DNA of 25,000 bases from Cryptomeria japonica (taxonomy: Eukaryota; Streptophyta; Pinopsida; Cupressales; Cupressaceae): the NCBI RefSeq assembly GCF_030272615.1, contig NW_026729171.1:50001-75000 (forward strand), given 5' to 3'. Of the stretch, positions 1-8,849 are shown in pieces; the stretch's first letter is position 1; every line of letters begins with the position of its first letter. The notes under the pieces are model-generated. The model ran no database searches. It was given only the letters and a program-made list of their open reading frames with translations, and was not told the DNA's origin. Made by a program: the position numbers and the translations under genes.

Positions 1-39
1 GCACCTTCGCCAGGGTGGGCACCTCGGTGCGCACACCTT

Positions 40-97
40 CTCAATGTTTTCTTGCCTTTTCTGGAAATTGGTGAAGGCAGCGCATCAAAGGTGCGCA
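40..97. repeat. T-rich block, short form (copy 1)
   Basis: Only the distal half of the T-rich block is present: a TTTTCTTGCCTTTTCTGGAA core followed by GTGAAGGCAGCGCATCAAAG. The hairpin half seen in the full blocks (for example 2690-2815) is missing, so this is a truncated family member. Function unknown. Confidence 0.75.
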
Positions 98-712
98 CCT
101 CGGTGTGCTCCGAGGTGCGAACCCGAGAGCGCTCCGAGGTGCCCACGAAGTCGAAAGTCGGGTTAATTGCATTGTTTTCCCCGGGTGCGCTCCGAGGTGC
201 GCAACATCGGTGCGCACCAAGGAGGGCTCCGAAGTGTGCTCCAAGGTGCGCACGATTCGGAGCTCGGTTTGCCCGGGGTGCGCACACCTTGGCTGGGTTG
301 CGCACCCTTTGTGCGCTCCAAGGTGCGCACGAAGTCGGAGCTCGGTTTGCCCCGGGTGCGCACCTTCGCCAGGGTGCGCACCTTGATGCGCACGCCTTGG
401 CTGGGCTGCGCACCTTGGTGGGCGCCATGGTGCGCACCTTTCGTGCGCTCCAAGGTGCGCACGAAGTCGGAGCTCGGTTTGCCCCGGGTGCGCACCTTGG
501 TGGGCGCCATGGTGCACTCCGAGGTGCCCAAGATTGGTGCGCACCAAGGAGCGCTCCGAAGTGCGCTCCAAGGTGCGCAGGTGCGCGCGAAGTCGAAAGT
601 TGGGTTAATTGTCCGGTTTGCCTCGGGTGCGCACCTTGCGTGCACCTTCGCCAGGGTGGGCGCCTTGGTGCGCACACCTTGGCTGGGCTGCGCACCCGGG
701 CGCGCACACCTT
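98..712. repeat. GTGCGCACC-word field (copy 1)
   Basis: This stretch is a patchwork of short words built round the palindrome GGTGCGCACC, such as GGTGCGCACCTTGGCTGGG, GCTCCGAAGTGTGCTCCAAG and CGAAGTCGGAGCTCGGTTTG. The order of the words is irregular. Open frames run on both strands because the words are nearly self-complementary and poor in stop codons. Codon-like structure, start context and homology to proteins are absent, so I call no gene. Confidence 0.85.
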
Positions 713-835
713 GGCACCCGCGTTTCCTTCATTTTAAATTTTTTTTTTTTACAATCTCTCAAGTGGGAAATTCTATAATCTCAACTTTTTTTGCCTTTTC
801 AGGAAACTTTTGAATGGAGCGCATCATTGGTGCGC
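713..835. repeat. T-rich block, divergent form (copy 1)
   Basis: A diverged member of the T-rich family: GGCACCCGCGTTTCC, a long T-run, a second T-run, then TTTGCCTTTTCAGGAAAC and a GCGCATCATTGGTGCGC tail. The inverted repeat of the standard blocks is not preserved. It separates the GTGCGCACC field from the GC-rich approach to the 5S gene. Confidence 0.75.
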
Positions 836-1264
836 TCCGAAGTGTGCTCCAAGGTGCGCACCTCTGGTGTGCTCCAAAGCTCTCTCCAGCTGCGTGCACC
901 TGCCCCGGCCGCGCACCCGGCCCCGCCCAGCTTCGCTCACCTGTCCCGGGCGTCTGGTGCGGAACCTTAGAGTAAGAAACATCACCGTGCACCTTGGCCA
1001 ACGTGCGCGACTCGACCGAGCGCGCACTGGCCGAGGTGCACACCGATTTCACCTGGGTGCGCGCGCAGCACCTCGGGCGCACCGGGGTGCGCGCACAACG
1101 CCCGGGTTGCACCGTGGCCTGTGTGCTCGGGGCGCCTCGGGTGCGCGCTCGGTGTCGCCCCCCGCGCGCGCGGTAGTGCGGGCAGCGCACCCCGGCCCGG
1201 CCCGGCCCCGACGAGAACGCAAACGGGCAAAAGGTTTATTCAAATAGCATTGCGACGCCCGGCG
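836..1264. other. GC-rich spacer downstream of the 5S gene (copy 1)
   Basis: Very GC-rich, low-order sequence on the 3' side of the - strand 5S gene. It contains CGCGCGCGCGG and many GTGCGCGC words (alternating purine-pyrimidine) and a CCCGGCCCGGCCCGGCCCC run near 1189-1210. No gene, tRNA or promoter is recognisable. The last part (about 1225-1264) is less GC-rich. Confidence 0.7.
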
Positions 1265-1277
1265 AAAAACTAAGAAA
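1265..1277 (-). terminator. 5S Pol III terminator, copy 1: first T-run broken
   Basis: Read on the - strand, the 5S gene is followed by TTTCTT (1272-1277), where copies 2 and 3 have TTTTTT. Position 1274 carries G on the + strand instead of A. Pol III normally needs four or more T residues. A T5 run follows at 1265-1269, so termination may simply move about 8-13 bases downstream and give a longer 3' trailer. Confidence 0.8.
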
Positions 1278-1395
1278 GGGTGCAACACCGGGACTTCCCG
1301 GGAGGTCACCCATCCCAGTACTACTCCGGCCCAAGCGCGCTTAACTGCGGAGTTCTGATGGGATCCGGTGCACTAACGCTGGTATGATCGCACCC
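1278..1395 (-). rRNA. 5S rRNA: 5S ribosomal RNA gene, copy 1
   Basis: This encodes 5S rRNA, the small RNA of the large ribosomal subunit, transcribed by Pol III. On the - strand it starts GGGTGCGATCATACCAGC and ends GTGTTGCACCC; the ends pair as helix I (GGGTGC with GCACCC). The length is 118 nt to the last paired C, or about 120 nt with two terminal U, normal for plants. Internal promoter regions look intact: the A box (RNA positions 50-64, window 1332-1346) contains AAGCGCGCTTG, and the C box (positions 80-97, window 1299-1316) reads GGGATGGGTGACCTCCCG. GCGTTAGTGCACC and GCGCGCTTGGGCC resemble gymnosperm 5S as I remember it. The gene is inverted relative to the 35S promoters and identical to the other two copies. 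Only its terminator differs. Confidence 0.97.
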
Positions 1396-1790
1396 GTTAT
1401 GAGCTTGTCGCAGTGTGTACTTAGCAAACCGCGACCCACGTGCGAATCCACCCCGGCCACCCACCCCCGTCGAGGTGCACACCCTCCCTCGCGAAGTGCG
1501 CCCCGTTCGCCAAGTGTGAGCCCTGCCCGGGTGCGCGCACCTTGCTAGGGCGTCGGGTGTGCACCCGGCCCGGCCTACGTGCGTGCACCTGGACGGGGCG
1601 TCGTGTGCGTGCAGTGTCCCGTCTGCAACGCGGTGCCCACACACCACCTCGGGCGCAACGACCTGCGCTCACATGTGGGCCGAGTGCACCTTGGTGCATG
1701 TTCGGGGCGCCTCGGGTGCACGTTCGATCTTGCCCCGGTGCACCAAGGCGCTCGGTTTGCCCCGGGTGCGCACTTGGTGCAAGGTGGGCA
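1396..1790. other. 5S upstream spacer (copy 1)
   Basis: This lies 5' of the - strand 5S gene. It holds the Pol III upstream signals next to the gene and then GC-rich spacer with GGGCGCAACGACC- and GTGCACC-type words. Nothing else is recognisable. Confidence 0.65.
1418..1423 (-). promoter_or_regulatory. TATA-like element of 5S copy 1
   Basis: On the - strand TAAGTA begins 28 bases before the 5S start, where plant 5S genes usually carry a TATA-like box. The base at -1 is C (1396), as is typical. The match to TATATA is imperfect. Confidence 0.5.
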
Positions 1791-2190
1791 CCCAAAATAG
1801 GGATCAAGCACCAAAACACAAGTTTCGGGATGCAAAATGGGACCCAAGGACCACAAATGCGTTCCAAGACCCATGATGGGTCCACGAGAACAAAAATGTG
1901 TTCCGAGACTTAATAAACAAATATTGGGTTTTAGGAGAAGAAACATGCTCTGATGCCCAAAACGAGAATCGACCCCGAAAAGGCCACAGGCCAAAAGTGG
2001 GATGCGAGACAAAAAAAAATGGGACCCGAGGACCAAAATTGGGTTCCCAGGTCGAAGACAGGGCAACCGGACAAGAAACGACCTCTAAGGCTCGAAATGA
2101 GTCCCGACGACTAAAACTTGACAAGAAGCACCCATCAGGCACCCAACTCGACACCCATGGGATGCCGACCCACCCGGGCTTCCACCTAGC
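1791..2190. other. A-rich island (copy 1)
   Basis: A 400-bp stretch with base composition quite unlike its neighbours: purine-rich on the + strand, with AAAATGGGACC, GGACCAAAATTGGG and a run of nine A. Loose internal repeats are visible (AAATGCGTTCCAAGAC and AAAATGTGTTCCGAGAC), but it lacks the GTGCGCACC vocabulary. It is kept in all three copies. I recognise no gene. It could be an old insertion or a functional IGS element such as a terminator or replication barrier; nothing in the sequence decides this. Confidence 0.6.
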
Positions 2191-2650
2191 ACACCTTGGC
2201 ACCCACCCACCCTCGCACCCAACCTCGCACCCAACTTAGCACCTTTGAACCCACATTGGCACTCACCCTGACCCTGGCACCTTGGAACCCACATTGGCAC
2301 TCACCTTGACCCTGGCACCCACCTTTGCACTCACCTTGGGACCCACCCTGGCTCCCACCTCGGCACCCACCCAGACACCCACCTTGGTTCCTTGGCACCC
2401 ACCTTGGATCCTTGGCACCCACCCCGACACCCACCTTGGCACGCAACTTGGCTACTTGCCACCCACCTTGGCTCCTTGACGCCCACCCCGACAACCACCC
2501 CGTGACCTACCCTGGCTAGGGTTGGTGCACACCCACCCTGGTGCCCACCTTGGCACCCACCCCATGACCCACCTTGGCACGCACCTTAGTACCCACCCCG
2601 TTACCCACCCTAGGACCCACCCCGTGACCCACCTTGGCCAGGGTGGGTGC
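2191..2650. repeat. CACCC minisatellite, internal to unit copy 1
   Basis: Degenerate tandem words of about 10-20 bp such as CTTGGCACCCACC, CCTGACCCTGGCACC and CCCGTGACCCACC. It is the same family as the minisatellite at 14719-15930. It ends abruptly at 2650, where the unit junction switches to GTGCGCACC words. Confidence 0.85.
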
Positions 2651-2689
2651 CTTGGTGCGCACAACTTGCCTGGGCTGCACACCAGGGCG

Positions 2690-2815
2690 GGCTCAAGATG
2701 GCACCCGCGTTCCGTTTTTTTCACTATCTTTCAAAACGGAAATTTTAAAATCTCGTTTTTTTTTTTTTTTTGCCTTTTCTGGAAATTAGTGAAGGCAGCG
2801 CATCAAAGGTGCGCA
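2690..2815. repeat. T-rich hairpin block a (copy 2)
   Basis: First of five full blocks in this unit. It runs from GGCTCAAGATGGCACCCGCG through a perfect 9-bp inverted repeat, TTCCGTTTT (2710-2718) with AAAACGGAA (2733-2741), loop 14, then AATTTTAAAAT, a T-run of about 16, TGCCTTTTCTGGAAATTAGTG and GCGCATCAAAGGTGCGCA. The role is unknown. Confidence 0.8.
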
Positions 2816-3210
2816 ATGCTGGTGCGAACCCGGGAGCGCTCCGATGTGTGCTCCAAGGTGCGGCGTGCACGAAGTCCGAGCCCGGCTTGCCCCGGGTGCG
2901 CACCTCGCGTGCACCTTCGCCGGGGTGAGCACCTTGGCTGGGTTGCGCGCCCTGGTGCGCACCAAGGAGCGCTCTGAAGTGTGCTCCAAGGTGCGGCGTG
3001 CACGAAGTCGGAGCTCGGTTTGCCCCGGGTGTGCACCTCGGGTGCGCACCTCGCGTGCACCTTCGCTGCGGTGGGCACCTTGGCTGGGTTGCGCGCCTTG
3101 GTGGGCACCATGCAGTGCACGAAGTCGGAGCCCGGTTTGCCCCGGGCGCGCACCTCCGCCAGGGTGGGCACCTTGGTGCGCACAACTTGCCTGGGCTGCG
3201 CACCAGGAAG

Positions 3211-3329
3211 GGCTCAAGATGGCACCCGCGTTCCGTTTTTTTCACTATCTTTCAGAACGGAAATTTTAAAATATCGTTTTTTTTTGCCTTTTCTGGAAAT
3301 TAGTGAAGGCAGCGCATCAAAGGTGCGCA
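3211..3329. repeat. T-rich hairpin block b (copy 2)
   Basis: Same block family. The right arm is altered (AGAACGGAA instead of AAAACGGAA), so the stem has one mismatch, and the following T-run is shorter. Confidence 0.78.
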
Positions 3330-3565
3330 ACGTTGGTGCGAACCTGGGAGCGCTCCGATGTGTGCTCCAAGGTGCGGCGTGCACGAAGTCGGAGCCCGGT
3401 TTGCCCCGGGTGCGCCCTGGTGGGCACCATGGTGCGCACCAAGGAGCGCTCCGAAGTGTGCTCCAAGGTGCGGCCTGCACGAAGTCGGAGCCCGGTTTGC
3501 CCCGGGCGTGCACCGCGGGTGGGCACCTTGGTGCGCATGCCTTGCCTGGGCTGCGCACCAGGGCG

Positions 3566-3684
3566 GGCTCAAGATGGCACCCGCGTTCCGTTTTTTTCAC
3601 TATCTTTCAAAACGGAAATTTTAAAATCTCATTTTTTTTTGCCTTTTCTGGAAATTAGTGAAGGCAGCGCATCAAAGGTGCGCA
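3566..3684. repeat. T-rich hairpin block c (copy 2)
   Basis: Same block family with the 9-bp inverted repeat TTCCGTTTT / AAAACGGAA intact and an ATTTTTTTTTGCC T-run. Confidence 0.8.
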
Positions 3685-4034
3685 CCTCGCTGCCCACCAC
3701 GGTGCGCAACGCCGGTGGGCACCCGGGAGTGCTTCGAAGTGTGCTCCAAGGTGCTGCGTGCACGTTGTCGGAGCCCGGTTTGCCCCGGGTGCGCACCTCG
3801 CGTGCACCTTCGTCGGGGTGGGCACCTTGGCTGGGTTTGCCCCGGCTGCGCTCCGAAGCGGGGTTATTGGAGCGCCGCCTCTTTTTTTGTCGGAGCGTTT
3901 GGTGGGGTTTCTCGCATTGGCTCTTCCCAGGCCCGGTTGCCACCCTGGCGCGCACGAAGTCGGAAGTAGGGTTAATTGCCCGGGTGCGCACCTTTGCCAG
4001 GGTGGGCACCTTACCTGGGCTGTGCACCAGGGCG
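3685..4034. repeat. IGS words with TTTTTTTGTCGGAGCG variant (copy 2)
   Basis: Spacer between blocks c and d. It holds GTGCGCACC words plus a different insert, GGGGTTATTGGAGCGCC, CTTTTTTTGTCGGAGCG and GGTTTCTCGCATTGGCTCTT. The same insert recurs at about 4328-4412 between blocks d and e, so the block c-d and d-e intervals are related duplicates. Confidence 0.7.
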
Positions 4035-4154
4035 GGCTCAAGATGGCACCCGCGTTCCGTTTTTTTCACTATCTTTCAAAACGGAAATTTTAAAATCTCC
4101 TCTTTTTTTTGCCTTTTCTGGAAATTAGTGAAGGCAGCGCATCAAAGGTGCGCA
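4035..4154. repeat. T-rich hairpin block d (copy 2)
   Basis: Same block family with the 9-bp inverted repeat intact; the T-run begins CCTCTTTTTTTTGCC. Confidence 0.8.
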
Positions 4155-4529
4155 CCTCGCTGCCCACCTTGGTGTGCTCTGAGGTGCGCACCCGGGAGCG
4201 CTACGAAGTGTGCTCCAAGGTGCGGCGTGCACGTTGTCGGAGCCCGGTTTGCCCCGGGTGCGCACCTCGCCTGCACCTTGGCCGGGGTGGGCACCCTGGC
4301 TGGGTTTGCCCAGGGTGCGCTCCGAAGCGGGGTTACTGGAGCGCCCCCTCTTTTTTTGTCAGAGCGTTTGGTGGGGTTTCTCGCATTGGCTCTTCCCAGG
4401 CCCGGTTGTTGGGTGCGCTCCCACCCTGGCGCGCGCGAAGTTGGAAGTTGGGTTAATTGCCCGGGCGCGCACCTTCGCCAGGGTGGGCACCTTGGTGCGC
4501 ACACCTTGGCTGGGCTGCGCACCAGGGCG

Positions 4530-4648
4530 GGCTCAAGATGGCACCAGCATTCCCTTTTTCTCACTATCTTTCAAAACGGAAATTTTAAAATCTCGTTTTT
4601 TTTTGCCTTTTATGGAAATTAGTGAAGGCATCGCATCAAAGGTGCGCA
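4530..4648. repeat. T-rich hairpin block e (copy 2)
   Basis: Same block family. The left arm is mutated (TTCCCTTTTTC), so the hairpin is weakened, and TTTTATGG replaces TTTTCTGG. Confidence 0.78.
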
Positions 4649-4875
4649 CCTCGCTGCCCACCTTGGTGTGCTCCGAGGTGCCCACCACGGTGCGCTCCGA
4701 GGTGCCCACCACGGTGCGCAACGCCGGTGCGAACCCGGGAGCGCCCCGATGTGTGCTCCAAGGTGCGGCGTGCACGAAGCCGGACCCCGGTTTGCCCCGG
4801 GTGCGCACCTCGCGTGCACCTTGGTGCGCACACCTTGGCTGGGTTGCGCGGCCTGGTGGGCACCATGGTGCGCAC

Positions 4876-5930
4876 CAAGGAGCGCTCCGAAGTGTGCTCC
4901 AAGGTGCGGCGTGCACGAAGTCCTAGCCCGGTTTGCCCCGGGTGCGCACCTTCGCCGCGGTGGGCACCATGGCGTGCACGAAGTCGGAGCCCGGTTTGCC
5001 CCGGGTGCGCACCTCGCGTGCACCTTCGCCGGGGTGGGCACCTCGGCTGGGTTGCGCGCCCTGGTGCGCACCAAGGAGCGCTCCGAAGTGTGCTCCAAGG
5101 TGCGGCGTGCACGAAGTCGGAGCCCGGTTTGCCCCGGGTGCGCACCTTCGCCGCGGTGGGCACCCTGGTGCGCACCATGGCGTGCACGAAGTCGGAGCCC
5201 GGTTTGCCCCGGGTGCGCACCTCGCGTGCACCTTCGGCGGGGTTGCGCGCCCTGGTGCGCACCAAGGAGCGCTCCGAAGTGTGCTCCAAGGTGCGGCGTG
5301 CACGAAGTCGGAGCCCGGTTTGCCCCGGGTGCGCACCTCGCGTGCACCTTCGGCGGGGTTGCGCGCCCTGGTGGGCACCATGGTGCGCACCAAGGAGCGC
5401 TCCGAAGTGTGCTCCAAGGTGCGGCGTGCACGAAGTCGGAGCCCGGTTTGCCCCGGGTGCGCACCTCGCGTGCACCTTCGCCGCGGTGGGCACCATGGCG
5501 TGCACGAAGTCGGAGCCCGGTTTGCCCCGGGTGCGCACCTCGCGTGCACCTTCGCCGGGGTGGGCACCTCGGCTGGGTTGCGCGCCCTGGTGCGCACCAA
5601 GGAGCGCTCCGAAGTGTGCTCCAAGGTGCGGCGTGCACGAAGTCGGAGCCCGGTTTGCCCCGGGTGCGCACCTCGCGTGCACCTTCGCCGCGGTGGGCAC
5701 CATGGCGTGCACGAAGTCGGAGCCCGGTTTGCCCCGGGTGCGCACCCCGCGTGCACCTTCGCCGGGGTGGGCACCTCGGCTGGGTTGCGCGCCCTGGTGC
5801 GCACCAAGGAGCGCTCCGAAGTGTGCTCCAAGGTGCGGCGTGCACGAAGTCGGAGCCCGGTTTGCCCCGGGTGCGCACCTCGCGTGCACCTTCGCCGCGG
5901 TGGGCACCTTGGCTGGGTTGGGCACCATTG
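4876..5930. repeat. Tandem array of about 128-207-bp GTGC units (copy 2)
   Basis: Units begin CAAGGAGCGCTCCGAAG at 4876, 5072, 5263, 5391, 5598 and 5805, giving lengths of 196, 191, 128, 207 and 207 bp and a final partial unit. The two 207-bp units are nearly identical. Each contains the words GTGCACGAAGTCGGAGCCCG and GTTTGCCCCGGGTGCGCACC one or more times. Because the array has almost no stop codons on either strand, it produces open frames of more than 700 codons that overlap in antisense. These are not genes. Confidence 0.85.
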
Positions 5931-6074
5931 AGCGCTCCGAAGTGTGCTCCAAGGTGCGCACCATGGCCCTCCAAGGTGCGCAGCATGGCGTGCACGAAGT
6001 CGGAGCCCGGTTTGCCCCGGGTGCGCACCTCGCGTGCACCTTCGCCAGGGTGGGCACCTCGGTGCGCACACCTT

Positions 6075-6132
6075 CTCAATGTTTTCTTGCCTTTTCTGGA
6101 AATTGGTGAAGGCAGCGCATCAAAGGTGCGCA
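6075..6132. repeat. T-rich block, short form (copy 2)
   Basis: Equivalent of the truncated block at 40-97, without the hairpin half. Confidence 0.75.
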
Positions 6133-6747
6133 CCTCGGTGTGCTCCGAGGTGCGAACCCGAGAGCGCTCCGAGGTGCCCACGAAGTCGAAAGTCGGGTTA
6201 ATTGCATTGTTTTCCCCGGGTGCGCTCCGAGGTGCGCAACATCGGTGCGCACCAAGGAGGGCTCCGAAGTGTGCTCCAAGGTGCGCACGATTCGGAGCTC
6301 GGTTTGCCCGGGGTGCGCACACCTTGGCTGGGTTGCGCACCCTTTGTGCGCTCCAAGGTGCGCACGAAGTCGGAGCTCGGTTTGCCCCGGGTGCGCACCT
6401 TCGCCAGGGTGCGCACCTTGATGCGCACGCCTTGGCTGGGCTGCGCACCTTGGTGGGCGCCATGGTGCGCACCTTTCGTGCGCTCCAAGGTGCGCACGAA
6501 GTCGGAGCTCGGTTTGCCCCGGGTGCGCACCTTGGTGGGCGCCATGGTGCACTCCGAGGTGCCCAAGATTGGTGCGCACCAAGGAGCGCTCCGAAGTGCG
6601 CTCCAAGGTGCGCAGGTGCGCGCGAAGTCGAAAGTTGGGTTAATTGTCCGGTTTGCCTCGGGTGCGCACCTTGCGTGCACCTTCGCCAGGGTGGGCGCCT
6701 TGGTGCGCACACCTTGGCTGGGCTGCGCACCCGGGCGCGCACACCTT
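6133..6747. repeat. GTGCGCACC-word field (copy 2)
   Basis: Equivalent of 98-712. It is a patchwork of GTGCGCACC words with no gene; I saw no base differences from copy 1 in this stretch. Confidence 0.85.
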
Positions 6748-6870
6748 GGCACCCGCGTTTCCTTCATTTTAAATTTTTTTTTTTTACAATCTCTCAAGTG
6801 GGAAATTCTATAATCTCAACTTTTTTTGCCTTTTCAGGAAACTTTTGAATGGAGCGCATCATTGGTGCGC
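6748..6870. repeat. T-rich block, divergent form (copy 2)
   Basis: Equivalent of 713-835, without the inverted repeat. Confidence 0.75.
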
Positions 6871-7298
6871 TCCGAAGTGTGCTCCAAGGTGCGCACCTCT
6901 GGTGTGCTCCAAAGCTCTCTCCAGCTGCGTGCACCTGCCCCGGCCGCGCACCCGGCCCCGCCCAGCTTCGCTCACCTGTCCCGGGCGTCTGGTGCAGAAC
7001 CTTAGAGTAAGAAACATCACCGTGCACCTTGGCCAACGTGCGCGACTCGACCGAGCGCGCACTGGCCGAGGTGCACACCGATTTCACCTGGGTGCGCGCG
7101 CAGCACCTCGGGCGCACCGGGGTGCGCGCACAACGCCCGGGTTGCACCGTGGCCTGTGTGCTCGGGGCGCCTCGGGTGCGCGCTCGGTGTCGCCCCCGCG
7201 CGCGCGGTAGTGCGGGCAGCGCACCCCGGCCCGGCCCGGCCCCGACGAGAACGCAAACGGGCAAAAGGTTTATTCAAATAGCATTGCGACGCCCGGCG
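6871..7298. other. GC-rich spacer downstream of the 5S gene (copy 2)
   Basis: Equivalent of 836-1264, one base shorter because the C-run near 7193 has five C. Contains A at 6996 where the other copies have G. No gene seen. Confidence 0.7.
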
Positions 7299-7311
7299 AA
7301 AAACTAAAAAA
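7299..7311 (-). terminator. 5S Pol III terminator, copy 2 (intact)
   Basis: On the - strand TTTTTT (7306-7311) follows directly on the 5S 3' end, with a second run of five T at 7299-7303. This is a strong Pol III terminator with a backup. Confidence 0.88.
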
Positions 7312-7429
7312 GGGTGCAACACCGGGACTTCCCGGGAGGTCACCCATCCCAGTACTACTCCGGCCCAAGCGCGCTTAACTGCGGAGTTCTGATGGGATCC
7401 GGTGCACTAACGCTGGTATGATCGCACCC
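7312..7429 (-). rRNA. 5S rRNA: 5S ribosomal RNA gene, copy 2
   Basis: Identical over its 118 bp to copies 1 and 3, with helix I ends, A box and C box intact and an intact T6 terminator directly downstream. It is a good candidate for a functional gene: Pol III would transcribe it leftwards, opposite to the Pol I start motifs. Confidence 0.97.
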
Positions 7430-7824
7430 GTTATGAGCTTGTCGCAGTGTGTACTTAGCAAACCGCGACCCACGTGCGAATCCACCCCGGCCACCCACCC
7501 CCGTCGAGGTGCACACCCTCCCTCGCGAAGTGCGCCCCGTTCGCCAAGTGTGAGCCCTGCCCGGGTGCGCGCACCTTGCTAGGGCGTCGGGTGTGCACCC
7601 GGCCCGGCCTACGTGCGTGCACCTGGACGGGGCGTCGTGTGCGTGCAGTGTCCCGTCTGCAACGCGGTGCCCACACACCACCTCGGGCGCAACGACCTGC
7701 GCTCACATGTGGGCCGAGTGCACCTTGGTGCATGTTCGGGGCGCCTCGGGTGCACGCTCGATCTTGCCCCGGTGCACCAAGGCGCTCGGTTTGCCCCGGG
7801 TGCGCACTTGGTGCAAGGTGGGCA
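7430..7824. other. 5S upstream spacer (copy 2)
   Basis: Equivalent of 1396-1790. It carries C at the position matching T1723 of copy 1. Apart from the TATA-like element nothing is recognised. Confidence 0.65.
7452..7457 (-). promoter_or_regulatory. TATA-like element of 5S copy 2
   Basis: TAAGTA on the - strand at -28 to -23 relative to the 5S start, with C at -1 (7430), the usual plant 5S arrangement in weak form. Confidence 0.5.
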
Positions 7825-8224
7825 CCCAAAATAGGGATCAAGCACCAAAACACAAGTTTCGGGATGCAAAATGGGACCCAAGGACCACAAATGCGTTCCA
7901 AGACCCATGATGGGTCCACGAGAACAAAAATGTGTTCCGAGACTTAATAAACAAATATTGGGTTTTAGGAGAAGAAACATGCTCTGATGCCCAAAACGAG
8001 AATCGACCCCGAAAAGGCCACAGGCCAAAAGTGGGATGCGAGACAAAAAAAAATGGGACCCGAGGACCAAAATTGGGTTCCCAGGTCGAAGACAGGGCAA
8101 CCGGACAAGAAACGACCTCTAAGGCTCGAAATGAGTCCCGACGACTAAAACTTGACAAGAAGCACCCATCAGGCACCCAACTCGACACCCATGGGATGCC
8201 GACCCACCCGGGCTTCCACCTAGC
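7825..8224. other. A-rich island (copy 2)
   Basis: Equivalent of 1791-2190: purine-rich, low in repeats and without recognised genes. Confidence 0.6.
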
Positions 8225-8684
8225 ACACCTTGGCACCCACCCACCCTCGCACCCAACCTCGCACCCAACTTAGCACCTTTGAACCCACATTGGCACTCAC
8301 CCTGACCCTGGCACCTTGGAACCCACATTGGCACTCACCTTGACCCTGGCACCCACCTTTGCACTCACCTTGGGACCCACCCTGGCTCCCACCTCGGCAC
8401 CCACCCAGACACCCACCTTGGTTCCTTGGCACCCACCTTGGATCCTTGGCACCCACCCCGACACCCACCTTGGCACGCAACTTGGCTACTTGCCACCCAC
8501 CTTGGCTCCTTGACGCCCACCCCGACAACCACCCCGTGACCTACCCTGGCTAGGGTTGGTGCACACCCACCCTGGTGCCCACCTTGGCACCCACCCCATG
8601 ACCCACCTTGGCACGCACCTTAGTACCCACCCCGTTACCCACCCTAGGACCCACCCCGTGACCCACCTTGGCCAGGGTGGGTGC
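8225..8684. repeat. CACCC minisatellite, internal to unit copy 2
   Basis: Equivalent of 2191-2650, ending at the second unit junction (CCAGGGTGGGTGC followed by CTTGGTGCGCAC). Confidence 0.85.
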
Positions 8685-8723
8685 CTTGGTGCGCACAACT
8701 TGCCTGGGCTGCACACCAGGGCG

Positions 8724-8849
8724 GGCTCAAGATGGCACCCGCGTTCCGTTTTTTTCACTATCTTTCAAAACGGAAATTTTAAAATCTCGTTTTTTTTTTT
8801 TTTTTGCCTTTTCTGGAAATTAGTGAAGGCAGCGCATCAAAGGTGCGCA
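8724..8849. repeat. T-rich hairpin block a (copy 3)
   Basis: Equivalent of 2690-2815, inverted repeat intact. Confidence 0.8.

Larger units (their letters stand above)
1..2650. repeat. 6,034-bp 5S-bearing IGS unit, copy 1 (right part only)
   Basis: This is the right 2.65 kb of a long tandem unit whose left part lies outside the window. It matches copies 2 and 3 at offsets of 6,035 (left of a C-run indel near 1157-1162, six C here and five in the others) and 6,034 (to its right). Differences I found by eye are few: G at 961 (A at 6996 in copy 2, G in copy 3), the C-run indel, G at 1274 where the others have A, and T at 1723 where the others have C. It holds one 5S gene on the - strand. The near identity implies recent duplication or strong concerted evolution. 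The array continues to the left of the window, so the copy number is at least three. Confidence 0.95.
2651..8684. repeat. 6,034-bp 5S-bearing IGS unit, copy 2 (complete)
   Basis: A full tandem unit, placed by its right edge where copy 3 leaves the repeat at 14718. In order it holds five full T-rich blocks in GTGCGCACC words (2690-4648), a 200-bp class sub-array (4876-5930), two odd T-rich blocks (6075-6132, 6748-6870), a GC-rich spacer, the 5S gene, an A-rich island and the CACCC minisatellite. By eye it differs from copy 3 at only about four single bases (3333 T/C, 3507 C/T, 6996 A/G, 7044 G/A), about 99.9 percent identity. Such similarity over 6 kb means very recent duplication or active homogenisation. 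Confidence 0.95.

Noticed and set aside
1278-1395. Cassandra-type retrotransposon carrying a 5S sequence in its LTR
   Set aside because: The 5S copy is perfect with its own terminator, and I found no flanking TG...CA long terminal repeats, primer binding site or target duplication around it.
2710-2775. Bacterial-type rho-independent terminator (hairpin plus T-run)
   Set aside because: The shape fits, but the DNA is plant nuclear rDNA and the hairpin arms are followed by AATTTTAAAAT before the T-run, so the bacterial mechanism does not apply.
4619-6848. Open frames of 707 and 726 codons on opposite strands, with duplicates at 10653-12882
   Set aside because: They overlap in antisense, consist of low-complexity peptides such as GAHLGAH and CAPRSAPKCAP, and repeat with the DNA units. 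They are explained by stop-poor palindromic repeats in rDNA spacer. No domain or start context supports translation.
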